A stretch of DNA of 8,631 nt from Phycisphaerae bacterium (lineage in GTDB: Bacteria > Planctomycetota > Phycisphaerae > UBA1845 > Fen-1342), in the NCBI GenBank assembly GCA_022842805.1, contig JALHOX010000189.1:1-8631 (forward strand), given 5' to 3'. The position numbers were made by a program, and so were the translations under genes. The notes below the pieces were generated by a model. It did not search any database, was not told where the DNA came from, and worked only from the letters and a program-made list of their open reading frames with translations. Of this stretch, positions 1-5,894 are shown piece after piece; the first letter of the stretch is position 1; each line of letters starts with the position of its first letter.

Positions 1-895
1 GGTCGATATCAGCGGCGTCAGCGTTCCCGCCGGCACGCCCCTGACCGGCATCACCGCCATCGAGCTCACGACCGGCCGTGCGCAGGACTATGTCGAGTTC
101 GTTTTCCTGACGCCGCAGGCTCCGAATGTCACGCTCAACACCGGCCTGGGCATCTCGGACGTCAAGTTCATCTACCTGATCGACGCGACCCCGGAAACCG
201 CCAGCAGCAACGTGACGGTGACCGGCAATAGCGCGAACGACCTGGTGAGCTTCACGGTCGAAAGCCGCGCCGCCGGCTTCGCCGCTAACTGGAACGTCTC
301 CGGCGGCGCCGGCAACAACGAAGTGGTCGCCAACATCAACTCGCCGGAAGCGAGCGAGTCGATGTCGATCAGCCTGAACGGCAGCGCCACCACCGGCCAG
401 GACAAGCTGGAGCTCTTCGCGATTCACTCCGCCGCCAGCACCAGTTTCAACCTCGGCGGCTCGCTCGGCTCCAACAGCGACGTCGCGACCGTCCTGGTCG
501 ACAGCCTCAACCCCGCCGACACGACGCTGGCCTTCAACCTCAACATGGGCGCTGGCGCCGACGCCTCGAACATCGAATTCATCACCCGCGGCGGCACGGC
601 CAGCGCCAGCGGTTCGCTCCTGGGCGGCGACGGCATCGACGCTCTGACCTTTAAGCTCGAGCAGGACGGCGCGGTCAACGTCACGATCGACGGCGGCGCC
701 GGTAACGACCTGATCGACTACGCCCTGAAGGGCCTCGTCACCGGCACGCCCACGCTGCTGGGCGGCATCGGCAACGACGAGCTGAAGCTGGTCGTCGACG
801 GCCCGCAGCTCGCCACCCCGTTCTTCGACGGCGGTCCGGGCTTCGACATCGCCATCGGCTTCGGCACCTTCGTGAACGTCGAGCAGATCAACTAA
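1..895 (+). CDS. C-terminal part of a GGxGxD (RTX-like) repeat surface/secreted protein, 5'-truncated
   Basis: The frame is open from base 2, so about 297 residues of a longer protein are visible and its start lies before the window. It ends at TAA 893-895. The sequence is rich in Gly, Asn, Asp, Thr and Ser with alternating beta-strand patterns. It carries GGxGxD-type motifs: GGAGNNEVV (302-328), GGDGIDALT (623-649), GGAGNDLID (692-718), GGIGNDELK (761-787) and GGPGFDIAI (830-856). The last four are exactly 69 bp (23 residues) apart. In known RTX/hemolysin-type proteins such motifs bind Ca2+ in a parallel beta-roll, but there the nonapeptides are tandem. Here each motif is separated by about 14 residues of strand-like sequence, so a beta-helix or a diverged beta-roll is possible. 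The ending 'FVNVEQIN' resembles the N-[IV]-E strand that often closes such repeat blocks. No signal peptide or anchor is visible because the N-terminus is missing. Export and an adhesive or structural role are inferred; nothing indicates a toxin. Confidence 0.8.
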   Translation, partial: VDISGVSVPAGTPLTGITAIELTTGRAQDYVEFVFLTPQAPNVTLNTGLGISDVKFIYLIDATPETASSNVTVTGNSANDLVSFTVESRAAGFAANWNVSGGAGNNEVVANINSPEASESMSISLNGSATTGQDKLELFAIHSAASTSFNLGGSLGSNSDVATVLVDSLNPADTTLAFNLNMGAGADASNIEFITRGGTASASGSLLGGDGIDALTFKLEQDGAVNVTIDGGAGNDLIDYALKGLVTGTPTLLGGIGNDELKLVVDGPQLATPFFDGGPGFDIAIGFGTFVNVEQIN

Positions 896-944
896 CGTCT
901 CGCTCGCGGTGAAGTCCCGAAGACATCCTCCGAAGCGAAATCCG

Positions 945-998
945 CCGCCTTCGAACGCCAACCTCCGGCGTCTCGAAGGCGGTGATTGCGTTTGTTTC
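945..998 (+). terminator. Hairpin terminator after the repeat-protein gene
   Basis: Bases 945-959 pair with 967-982, giving a 15-bp stem with one bulged C at 972 and a 7-nt loop (960-966). The outer ten pairs are CCGCCTTCGA/TCGAAGGCGG and the inner five ACGCC/GGCGT. A moderately T-rich tail (TTTGTTTC, 991-998) follows on the plus strand. The hairpin lies 50 bp after the stop codon. The tail is interrupted, so termination may be imperfect. The stem could also act on minus-strand transcripts coming from the tRNA gene. Confidence 0.75.
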
Positions 999-1013
999 GG
1001 GAAGGCCGGGCGC

Positions 1014-1030
1014 TTTTTTTGGGGGGGGGG
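1014..1030. repeat. T7-G10 homopolymer junction
   Basis: Seven T (1014-1020) run directly into ten G (1021-1030) in the gap between the terminator and the tRNA gene. It is non-coding. Long G runs are prone to replication slippage and to sequencing length errors, so the exact length should be treated with caution. Confidence 0.9.
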
Positions 1031-1044
1031 ACGATGGAAACGGA

Positions 1045-1118
1045 TGGGCGCTACAGGACTCGAACCTGTGACATCATGCTTGTAAGGCATGCGCTCTAAC
1101 CAACTGAGCTAAGCGCCC
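1045..1118 (-). tRNA. trnV: tRNA-Val (anticodon UAC)
   Basis: Read on the minus strand, this is a complete 74-nt cloverleaf. The acceptor stem GGGCGCT/AGCGCCC pairs perfectly and the discriminator is A at 1045. The D stem is GCTC/GAGC with loop AGTTGGTTA. The anticodon stem is CATGC/GCATG with loop CTTACAA, giving anticodon TAC at 1082-1084, which reads GUA valine codons. The variable loop has 5 nt, and the T stem ACAGG/CCTGT closes loop TTCGAGT. The 3' CCA is not encoded: the next bases are TCC, so CCA must be added by tRNA nucleotidyltransferase. It is divergent from pheA. No clear terminator follows it on the minus strand; the C10A7 run and the 945-982 hairpin are the first structures downstream. 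Confidence 0.97.
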
Positions 1119-1131
1119 GTTTGCGGACGAT

Positions 1132-1163
1132 AGTATATCGGTCTGCGGCGGATGGCCGCGCAA
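1132..1163 (-). promoter_or_regulatory. Candidate promoter of tRNA-Val
   Basis: On the minus strand TATACT (1132-1137) matches the sigma70 -10 box in 5 of 6 positions and ends 13 bp before the mature tRNA 5' end. This would give a short 5' leader, as is usual for tRNA genes. A possible -35, TTGCGC (1158-1163), is 20 bp away, longer than the ideal 17, so the -35 assignment is weak. The box lies inside the 65-bp gap shared with divergent pheA. Confidence 0.5.
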
Positions 1164-1172
1164 TCGTTGGTC

Positions 1173-1178
1173 AGGAAG
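1173..1178 (+). promoter_or_regulatory. Ribosome binding site deciding the pheA start
   Basis: AGGAAG ends 5 bp before ATG 1184. No comparable purine run precedes the in-frame TTG at 1121, which lies almost against the tRNA 5' end. This supports the ATG at 1184 as the start. Confidence 0.75.
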
Positions 1179-1183
1179 CACGC

Positions 1184-2320
1184 ATGCCGGATGCAGCGCC
1201 AGACAATTCATCACGGCCCACATCGCCCGCAGATCCGGGCGATGTTGCCGCGCTGGCGGCGTTGCGGGCGCAAATCGACGACATCGATACCCGTGTGGTG
1301 CGGCTGTTGAGCGAGCGCGGCGAGGCGGCCCGCGCCATCGGCGCGATCAAGAATCGCAGCGGGGCGCCGGTATATTCGCCCGATCGCGAACGCCAGGTGC
1401 TCGATCGCATCCGCGCGATGAACGCCGGGCCTTTTTCCGATGAAGTGCTGCTCGCGATCTATCGCGAGCTCATGAGCGGCTCGCTGGCGCTGGAGCGCAT
1501 GCCGCGGGTCGCGTTCCTCGGTCCGCCGGGCAGTTACTCGCACGTCGCGGCCCGGGCCAAGTTTGGCCACGCGGTGGAACTCGAATCGGTCGCCGCCATT
1601 CGCGCCGCATTTCTCGAAGTCGAACGCGGCCACGCCGATTTCGCCATCGTGCCGGTCGAAAACTCGCTCAGCGGCGGCGTGGTCGACACGCTCGACGCGC
1701 TGCTCGAAACGCATGCCCGCGTCTGTGCCGAGCATTTTCAGCCGATTCATCACAATTTGCTCTCGCGCGTGCCGCTGGCGGAGATCTCGCAGATTTGCTC
1801 AAAGCCCGAGGTTTTTGAGCAGTGCCGGGCGTGGCTGGCGCAGACCGGGCTTGCGATGAAGACCGTCGCCGTCGCCAGCTCCAGCCGCGCCGCGGAGCTC
1901 GCCGCCACCGAGCCTGGCACCGCAGCGATCGGCAGCGCGCTCGCGGCCGAGCTGTATGGCGTGCCGATTCAGTTTCGCAACATCGAAGACGACCCGCAGA
2001 ACATGACGCGCTTTTTCGTCGTTGGGCGCAGCGCCGCGAAGCGCACCGGCGACGACCGGACCGCGATTCGCTTTGACACGGCCCACCAGGCCGGTGCACT
2101 GGTCGAGGTGCTCGATGCGTTTCGCCGCGCGTCCGTCAATCTGACGGCGCTCTCCAGTCGGCCCAGCCGCGGCGCGCCATGGCAGTATCGGTTTTACGTC
2201 GAGGCGCAGGGCCACGCCGAAGACGCTGCGGTCGCCGGGGCGATTGCAGCCGCAAAAGAGCATTGCTCGCAACTGGTGGTCGTCGGCTCATTCCCGCGTG
2301 CCGCCAGCGTCGCCGAATAG
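1184..2320 (+). CDS. pheA: Bifunctional chorismate mutase / prephenate dehydratase (P-protein) with ACT domain
   Basis: This 378-residue protein converts chorismate to prephenate and then to phenylpyruvate, the committed route to phenylalanine, in the cytoplasm. An AroQ-type chorismate mutase helix bundle covers about residues 22-105: LRAQIDDIDTRVVRLLSER, then K56 and the SPDRER motif at 65-70. Prephenate dehydratase follows at about 107-281, with FLGPPGSYSH (111-120), VPVENSLSGGVVDTL (156-170) and the catalytic-type TRF motif at 275-277. A C-terminal ACT domain spans about 293-370 and contains GALV (304-307) and SSRP (324-327). The length is usual for P-proteins. In the family, GALV and ESRP of the ACT domain bind phenylalanine for feedback inhibition; here the first position of the second motif is Ser instead of Glu. 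The first 20 residues are a Pro/Ser/Asp-rich tail. The start is ATG 1184, backed by AGGAAG 5 bp upstream. The gene stands alone on its strand and ends 23 bp before a convergent gene. I see no leader peptide or attenuator: only 65 bp separate it from the tRNA. Confidence 0.96.
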   Translation: MPDAAPDNSSRPTSPADPGDVAALAALRAQIDDIDTRVVRLLSERGEAARAIGAIKNRSGAPVYSPDRERQVLDRIRAMNAGPFSDEVLLAIYRELMSGSLALERMPRVAFLGPPGSYSHVAARAKFGHAVELESVAAIRAAFLEVERGHADFAIVPVENSLSGGVVDTLDALLETHARVCAEHFQPIHHNLLSRVPLAEISQICSKPEVFEQCRAWLAQTGLAMKTVAVASSSRAAELAATEPGTAAIGSALAAELYGVPIQFRNIEDDPQNMTRFFVVGRSAAKRTGDDRTAIRFDTAHQAGALVEVLDAFRRASVNLTALSSRPSRGAPWQYRFYVEAQGHAEDAAVAGAIAAAKEHCSQLVVVGSFPRAASVAE

Positions 2321-2343
2321 CCTCGCCGCGGCGCGTGTCCCCC

Positions 2344-3009
2344 TCATCGCCCCAACAGCAACTCCAGCACCACGATGTACGCATTCGAAAACGGCTCATC
2401 GCGAAAGAAGCGCACCGGCGCTTCGGGGTCGCCGATGAAGGGCCGCAGGGTCCAGCCCATTTGAACGCCGACCACTGCGTAAGTCGCCATCCACCCGCGC
2501 AGCGCGAAGCGATGGGCGGGGTCGCGCGCGATCAGCGCTCGGTACTCGCGCTGCATTTTCAGATGCCCGGCGATCGCCGCGATCGCGAACATCGCGGCGT
2601 TGAAAAGCAGCGCCGCGCGATAGCTGTCGACCGACCAGTACCAGACCATTGTCAGCGGCGCGAGCGACGCCAGCGCGATGCTCAGGGTCGCCTGCGCCGC
2701 CAGCACCGCTTTCAAAGCTGCGGCAAAATCGCCCCGCAGGCCGAGCAGCGTGTTCAGGACGAAAAAAGCGGGTAGGCACAGCGCGGTCGTCGCAAAGAGC
2801 AGCAACGGCATCTTCATCGCTGCGAAAAGCGACTGAAGCAGGCGCTGCGGAGAATCGCACGCAAACGAGCCCATGGCGAGGCCGTAGATGGGGCCGGCGA
2901 TGAGCAGAAACGCCACGATCGATCGCAACGCGCGGCGATCCGCCCGGCCCGGCGGAAAGTCGCCGGCGCCGCGCAGAAAGTCGTCCACAGAGGTAAGCGC
3001 GTGCTGCAT
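2344..3009 (-). CDS. Polytopic membrane protein, LRPFIGDP family (downstream paralogue)
   Basis: I do not recognise a named function. This 221-residue protein has about six hydrophobic segments: roughly 30-48, 67-90, 99-118, 120-140, 133-150 (the last two may be one or two helices) and 172-188. Its C-terminal signature is GVQMGWTLRPFIGDP (181-195), then PVRFFR. It aligns along its whole length with the upstream neighbour, sharing YG..MG, K[ML]P.L, [LF]P...V[LF]N.L.G and SY....LLN, so the two are paralogues. ATG 3007-3009 is 6 bp after the neighbour's stop with no clear Shine-Dalgarno, which suggests translational coupling in one operon. The stop TGA (2344-2346) faces pheA tail to tail. I have a loose memory that planctomycete proteins with a similar QM-W-LRPFIG signature carry the automatic label 'actin-binding WH2 domain-containing protein'. 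I would not read a function from that label. Confidence 0.85.
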   Translation of the reverse strand: MQHALTSVDDFLRGAGDFPPGRADRRALRSIVAFLLIAGPIYGLAMGSFACDSPQRLLQSLFAAMKMPLLLFATTALCLPAFFVLNTLLGLRGDFAAALKAVLAAQATLSIALASLAPLTMVWYWSVDSYRAALLFNAAMFAIAAIAGHLKMQREYRALIARDPAHRFALRGWMATYAVVGVQMGWTLRPFIGDPEAPVRFFRDEPFSNAYIVVLELLLGR

Positions 3010-3015
3010 CGGAGC

Positions 3016-3906
3016 TTAGTTCTGCGTGTTCTCAAACAGCTTCGGTACAAGGCCGAATATCGCCTGAAGCACGTTGCCGGAGCGTTCGCGAAACCACGTG
3101 AACGGCGTGTCCGGATCGCCGATGAACGGGCGCAACAGCCAGCCCATCTGTGAACCAACCAGGGCGTAGATGATCACCCAGATCTGAAAAATCGCCGTGC
3201 TCGTGCCCATCACCTGCGGCGTTTCGATCTCGGCGATGCGCGTCAGCGGACCCGGCTCGACAGCTTCGGTCGTGGTTGACGACGTCGCAGCATCGTCGCT
3301 GCCGAGCGCGCTCCCGGGCTCACGCGCAGGAGCAGGGTTCGGGGCGTGAAGGGCGACACCCGCCAGCCTTCGCAGCGTGTGCAGCAGAAACGTCAGACCG
3401 ACCACGCCCGCCAGCCCGAGCAGGCAGACATTGAGCAGCACCATGAAGGGATAGCTGGTTGTGCTAAAGGTAAAAAAGCCCAGAATCGGCCCAAACGATG
3501 CTGCGACGGTCACGTTGACGAGTATGGCCGATACAAGCAGACGCAGCGTCGCCCCGATCGTGAGCCGACAGCCGATCAGCGCGTTGAACACATAGAGCGA
3601 CGGAAAGGTCACGATCAGCGTCAGCAGAAACAACGCCGGCAGCTTGATCATGCACGCCACGATCTGTTGATAGTCCGGCGTCGCGCGGCCGAAGAGCCCG
3701 TACCAGCCCATGAAAAAGCCATAACTGGCCGCGAGCAGCGTCGCGAGGAACACAAATTTCCGCAGCGGCAGCCGCAATTCACCGCCGGTCAGCGCCGTGG
3801 GCGTGGTGAGTTGCCCGCGCAGCAATTGATCAAGTTGTGTAAACACTCGTTCTCCCACGTTTGCGAGCTTGGATTGCGGGAAATGATTCGGTCCGCCTCC
3901 GCTCAT
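3016..3906 (-). CDS. Polytopic membrane protein, LRPFIGDP family (upstream paralogue with cytoplasmic-type insert)
   Basis: This 296-residue protein has no recognised function. After a roughly 48-residue soluble N-terminus come hydrophobic segments at about 50-68, 85-112, 120-140, 135-147, 152-178 and 238-256. The last carries the GSQMGWLLRPFIGDP signature (251-265), followed by PFTWFRER. It is homologous to the 221-residue protein encoded 6 bp downstream. The main difference is a roughly 50-residue low-complexity insert (about 187-236, rich in Pro, Ala, Ser, Thr and Glu) before the last helix, where the shorter paralogue has about 20 residues. The start ATG 3904-3906 has a weak TAGGA about 6 bp upstream. 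A terminator at 3975-4012 insulates the gene from the lipoprotein gene behind it. Its own promoter should therefore lie within 3907-3974 unless there is read-through; I see no convincing -35/-10 pair there. Confidence 0.87.
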   Translation of the reverse strand: MSGGGPNHFPQSKLANVGERVFTQLDQLLRGQLTTPTALTGGELRLPLRKFVFLATLLAASYGFFMGWYGLFGRATPDYQQIVACMIKLPALFLLTLIVTFPSLYVFNALIGCRLTIGATLRLLVSAILVNVTVAASFGPILGFFTFSTTSYPFMVLLNVCLLGLAGVVGLTFLLHTLRRLAGVALHAPNPAPAREPGSALGSDDAATSSTTTEAVEPGPLTRIAEIETPQVMGTSTAIFQIWVIIYALVGSQMGWLLRPFIGDPDTPFTWFRERSGNVLQAIFGLVPKLFENTQN

Positions 3907-3974
3907 CGCATCCTACGCCAGGCGCAGATTCCCGGTTCAACCGTTCTTACAGAATCGCGCAATCGCCTGCGATG

Positions 3975-4012
3975 AAACAAAGACGGCGTTCGCCTTGCGA
4001 GCGAACGCCGTC
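3975..4012 (-). terminator. Intrinsic terminator of the 4134-5645 lipoprotein gene
   Basis: GACGGCGTTCGC (3982-3993) and GCGAACGCCGTC (4001-4012) form a perfect 12-bp stem with a 7-nt loop. On the minus strand it is followed at once by TTTGTTT (3975-3981), a usable U-tract. It lies about 120 bp after the stop of the lipoprotein gene, leaving a 3' untranslated stretch (4013-4133) in which I see nothing else. Confidence 0.85.
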
Positions 4013-4133
4013 TCCTGAATCTGGGGCCGATGGTTCGAAACTGGGCGCGGCATTCAACCGATTGCCGCCGAGTCTCGCGTCTGTCGCCACGACCGTCGAC
4101 CGGCTGGGGTCGGCGGTCGCTGCCAACGCGGCG

Positions 4134-5645
4134 CTAGTTACTCGGCGTCGCCGGGTCGTCGACGCGGAACGAAGCGGGCGCGGTCGACGTATGGTCCGGG
4201 GCCGCGGTGGCCAGGTCGGCATCGATGTAGGCGAAGATGTAATACACACCTTCGGCCAACGAGTTGGGAATGCGGAATTGGAACGTGTCCTGCACGCCGT
4301 CGGCGCCGGCGTCGCGGTTGTTGAGGATTTCGAGCTCGGGGTCGTCGGTCTCGGCGCCTTCCAGTGGATTCGGATCGTCGTCAATCACGATGCGGATGAC
4401 GGCGTTGTCGTCCGGGTCGTCGTCGCGCCACGTGATCGTCAGGAACTGCCCCGGCGTCAGCGTCTGCACCGTCGCCGGCGTCTGCAGCGCGATCAGCGGT
4501 TGCGTGAGCGTGTCGCGGCGGAAGACCAGCGCTTCGGAATCATCGACCGTCGGCGTGCCCGTGCCGATGCTGGAGACGAAGAACAGGCGATAGATGACGT
4601 TGCTCACCGGGTTGCCGTCGGCGTCGTTGCCGTCCCAATCGAAGCTGGTGGTCTCGGTGCCCGAGGGAATGAGGCGCTGGCTCAGGACCGTGATTTCGTT
4701 GCCGTTGGCGTGGTTGTCGTCGGTGTCGATGCCGACGTCCAGCAGTGCATCGGCCGTGCGATTGACGCCCAGCGTGATGCCAAAGGTTGCGTCGGTGGTC
4801 AGGAACGTGTCGTCGTCTTCAGGAATGGTGAAGCCGAGCTCGTCCGGGTCGGGCTGATCGGGCACGGTGATGACAAAGGTCGACACGACCTCAATCGGTT
4901 CGTTCACGCCGTCGTCGACAATCGCGATGACGCGATACTCGCCGGCGTCGACGCGGGCGTTGCTCGTGTTGCGGCCCGACCAGTCAAACGTCTGCTCTTC
5001 GTCGTCTTCGCTGTCGTTCAGCGCGCGATCATTGAGGATCTGCACGCGGTTGTCCGTCGTCGTCAGGTCATCGGGATCGACGAACAGGTCGATCTGCGCG
5101 TCGCCTTCGGGGTCGATGCCCGACCAGGCCAGTTCGACCGGGTCGGTTTCCGGTAGCGTCGTATTCGTCGTCGGCCGCGTGAAGGCGAACGTCGGGGCCG
5201 CGTCAATCGTGACCTGCCCCGTGGCGACCGCGTCGCGCGAGTTGCCGTTGGCGGTCACGCGGGCCCGAATCGAGTACACGCCCGCGCCGAAGCCCGCCGT
5301 GTCCCAATCGGTGGTGACAGTCCCCGTGCTGCCGTTCACGCTCAGGCCTTGCGCCAAAAAGGTCTCGGCTCCGTCGTCATTGGCGCGGACGAAAATGTCC
5401 ACCGAACCCGGATCGCCGGTCCGGTTCAGGGCGCTCCAGCGAATGTTGACGATCGTGCCGCTCGCGACGCTGGCTGCGTTGCGCGGCGAATCAATCGTCA
5501 CCCCCAGCGTGTTCGCCGTGGGCGGGTCCGGAAATCCGCCGTTGCCGTCGTTCTGATTTGGAAAGCCGAAGAAGTCGACGCAGGCCGCAAAGGGCAGCAA
5601 ACCCAATGCGAGCACGACAGGCAGCGCGATGCGGCGCAGGCTCAT
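4134..5645 (-). CDS. Asp-rich lipoprotein with four Ig-like/Kre9-like repeat modules
   Basis: This 503-residue envelope protein starts with a signal sequence: RR at 4-5 and hydrophobic 6-20, ending in PFAAC with Cys22 as likely lipidation site. The lipobox is non-canonical because Phe replaces Leu at -3. A short Gly/Pro/Asn linker follows, then four modules of about 105-115 residues: roughly 47-149, 152-262, 270-378 and 385-497. Each opens with a TI-SP/RP/PE-type strand and a hydrophobic-x-W strand: VNIRW (66-70), VELAW (170-174), degenerate in module 3, and LTITW (402-406). Each then has a V/I-D-I/L-F/V-V strand with many Asp, and closes with a G-x-Y strand (AGVYSIRA, AGEYRVIA, NVIYRLFF, EGVYYIFA). 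The pattern resembles bacterial Ig-like and Kre9/KNH-type beta sandwiches. The abundant Asp suggests Ca2+ binding, which is inferred. The start ATG has GGAAGGA (5652-5658) 6 bp upstream. The gene is monocistronic, with its own promoter candidate and terminator. No enzymatic motif is seen. Confidence 0.87.
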   Translation of the reverse strand: MSLRRIALPVVLALGLLPFAACVDFFGFPNQNDGNGGFPDPPTANTLGVTIDSPRNAASVASGTIVNIRWSALNRTGDPGSVDIFVRANDDGAETFLAQGLSVNGSTGTVTTDWDTAGFGAGVYSIRARVTANGNSRDAVATGQVTIDAAPTFAFTRPTTNTTLPETDPVELAWSGIDPEGDAQIDLFVDPDDLTTTDNRVQILNDRALNDSEDDEEQTFDWSGRNTSNARVDAGEYRVIAIVDDGVNEPIEVVSTFVITVPDQPDPDELGFTIPEDDDTFLTTDATFGITLGVNRTADALLDVGIDTDDNHANGNEITVLSQRLIPSGTETTSFDWDGNDADGNPVSNVIYRLFFVSSIGTGTPTVDDSEALVFRRDTLTQPLIALQTPATVQTLTPGQFLTITWRDDDPDDNAVIRIVIDDDPNPLEGAETDDPELEILNNRDAGADGVQDTFQFRIPNSLAEGVYYIFAYIDADLATAAPDHTSTAPASFRVDDPATPSN

Positions 5646-5729
5646 GAGTGGTCCTTCCGGCGTCCGACAAACGCTCCGCGCCCCGATCGAGTGACGCGAC
5701 GGGGCCGGGAGGTCGCGGGCCTAAGCCCA

Positions 5730-5757
5730 ATTATTCGGGGGAACAGGTGCCCGTCAA
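5730..5757 (-). promoter_or_regulatory. Sigma70-type promoter candidate for the 503-residue lipoprotein
   Basis: On the minus strand TTGACG (5752-5757) and AATAAT (5730-5735) each match the consensus in 5 of 6 positions, with a 16-bp spacer. This is the best promoter match I found in the window. It predicts transcription starting near 5723 and a 5' leader of about 78 nt. The near-palindrome GGGCCTAAGCCC (5717-5728) sits at the predicted start site and could be an operator, but that is speculative. Confidence 0.6.
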
Positions 5758-5894
5758 GCAGGCGAGGGGCGACCCAGCCGCTGTTCAGCGAGCTTGTCGC
5801 GGGGTGCGCGCGGTCTGGTCTCGGCTCGGCGCTTCACGGGATGGTCCGTGCCGTGCGGCACGCGCTCGTGTTTCCAAGGACGCTCGTCGGCCGC

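Noticed and set aside
1..895. RTX toxin / hemolysin
   Set aside because: GGxGxD motifs alone do not indicate a toxin. No pore-forming or catalytic domain and no type I secretion genes are visible, so only a repeat-protein call is supported.
1121..1183. TTG start extending PheA by 21 residues
   Set aside because: It begins 3 bp from the tRNA 5' end and overlaps the tRNA promoter box. It lacks a ribosome binding site, and the extra residues do not belong to the chorismate mutase fold. ATG 1184 with AGGAAG is better.
1211..1753. 180-residue open frame on the minus strand inside pheA
   Set aside because: It is an Arg/Ala/Asp-rich antisense shadow of a clearly real gene, common in GC-rich DNA, with no recognisable motif.
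3861..5156. 431-residue open frame on the plus strand antisense to the lipoprotein gene
   Set aside because: It runs through the terminator hairpin and the stop region of the minus-strand gene. Its composition (Val/Arg/Asp repeats such as VVVGVDADVQ) mirrors the Asp-rich antisense codons. The minus-strand protein has a signal peptide and repeat modules.
5847..5862. Terminator for the 356-residue lipoprotein gene
   Set aside because: CGTGCC/GGCACG forms only a 6-bp stem with a 4-nt loop and no T-tract follows on the minus strand. It was not called.
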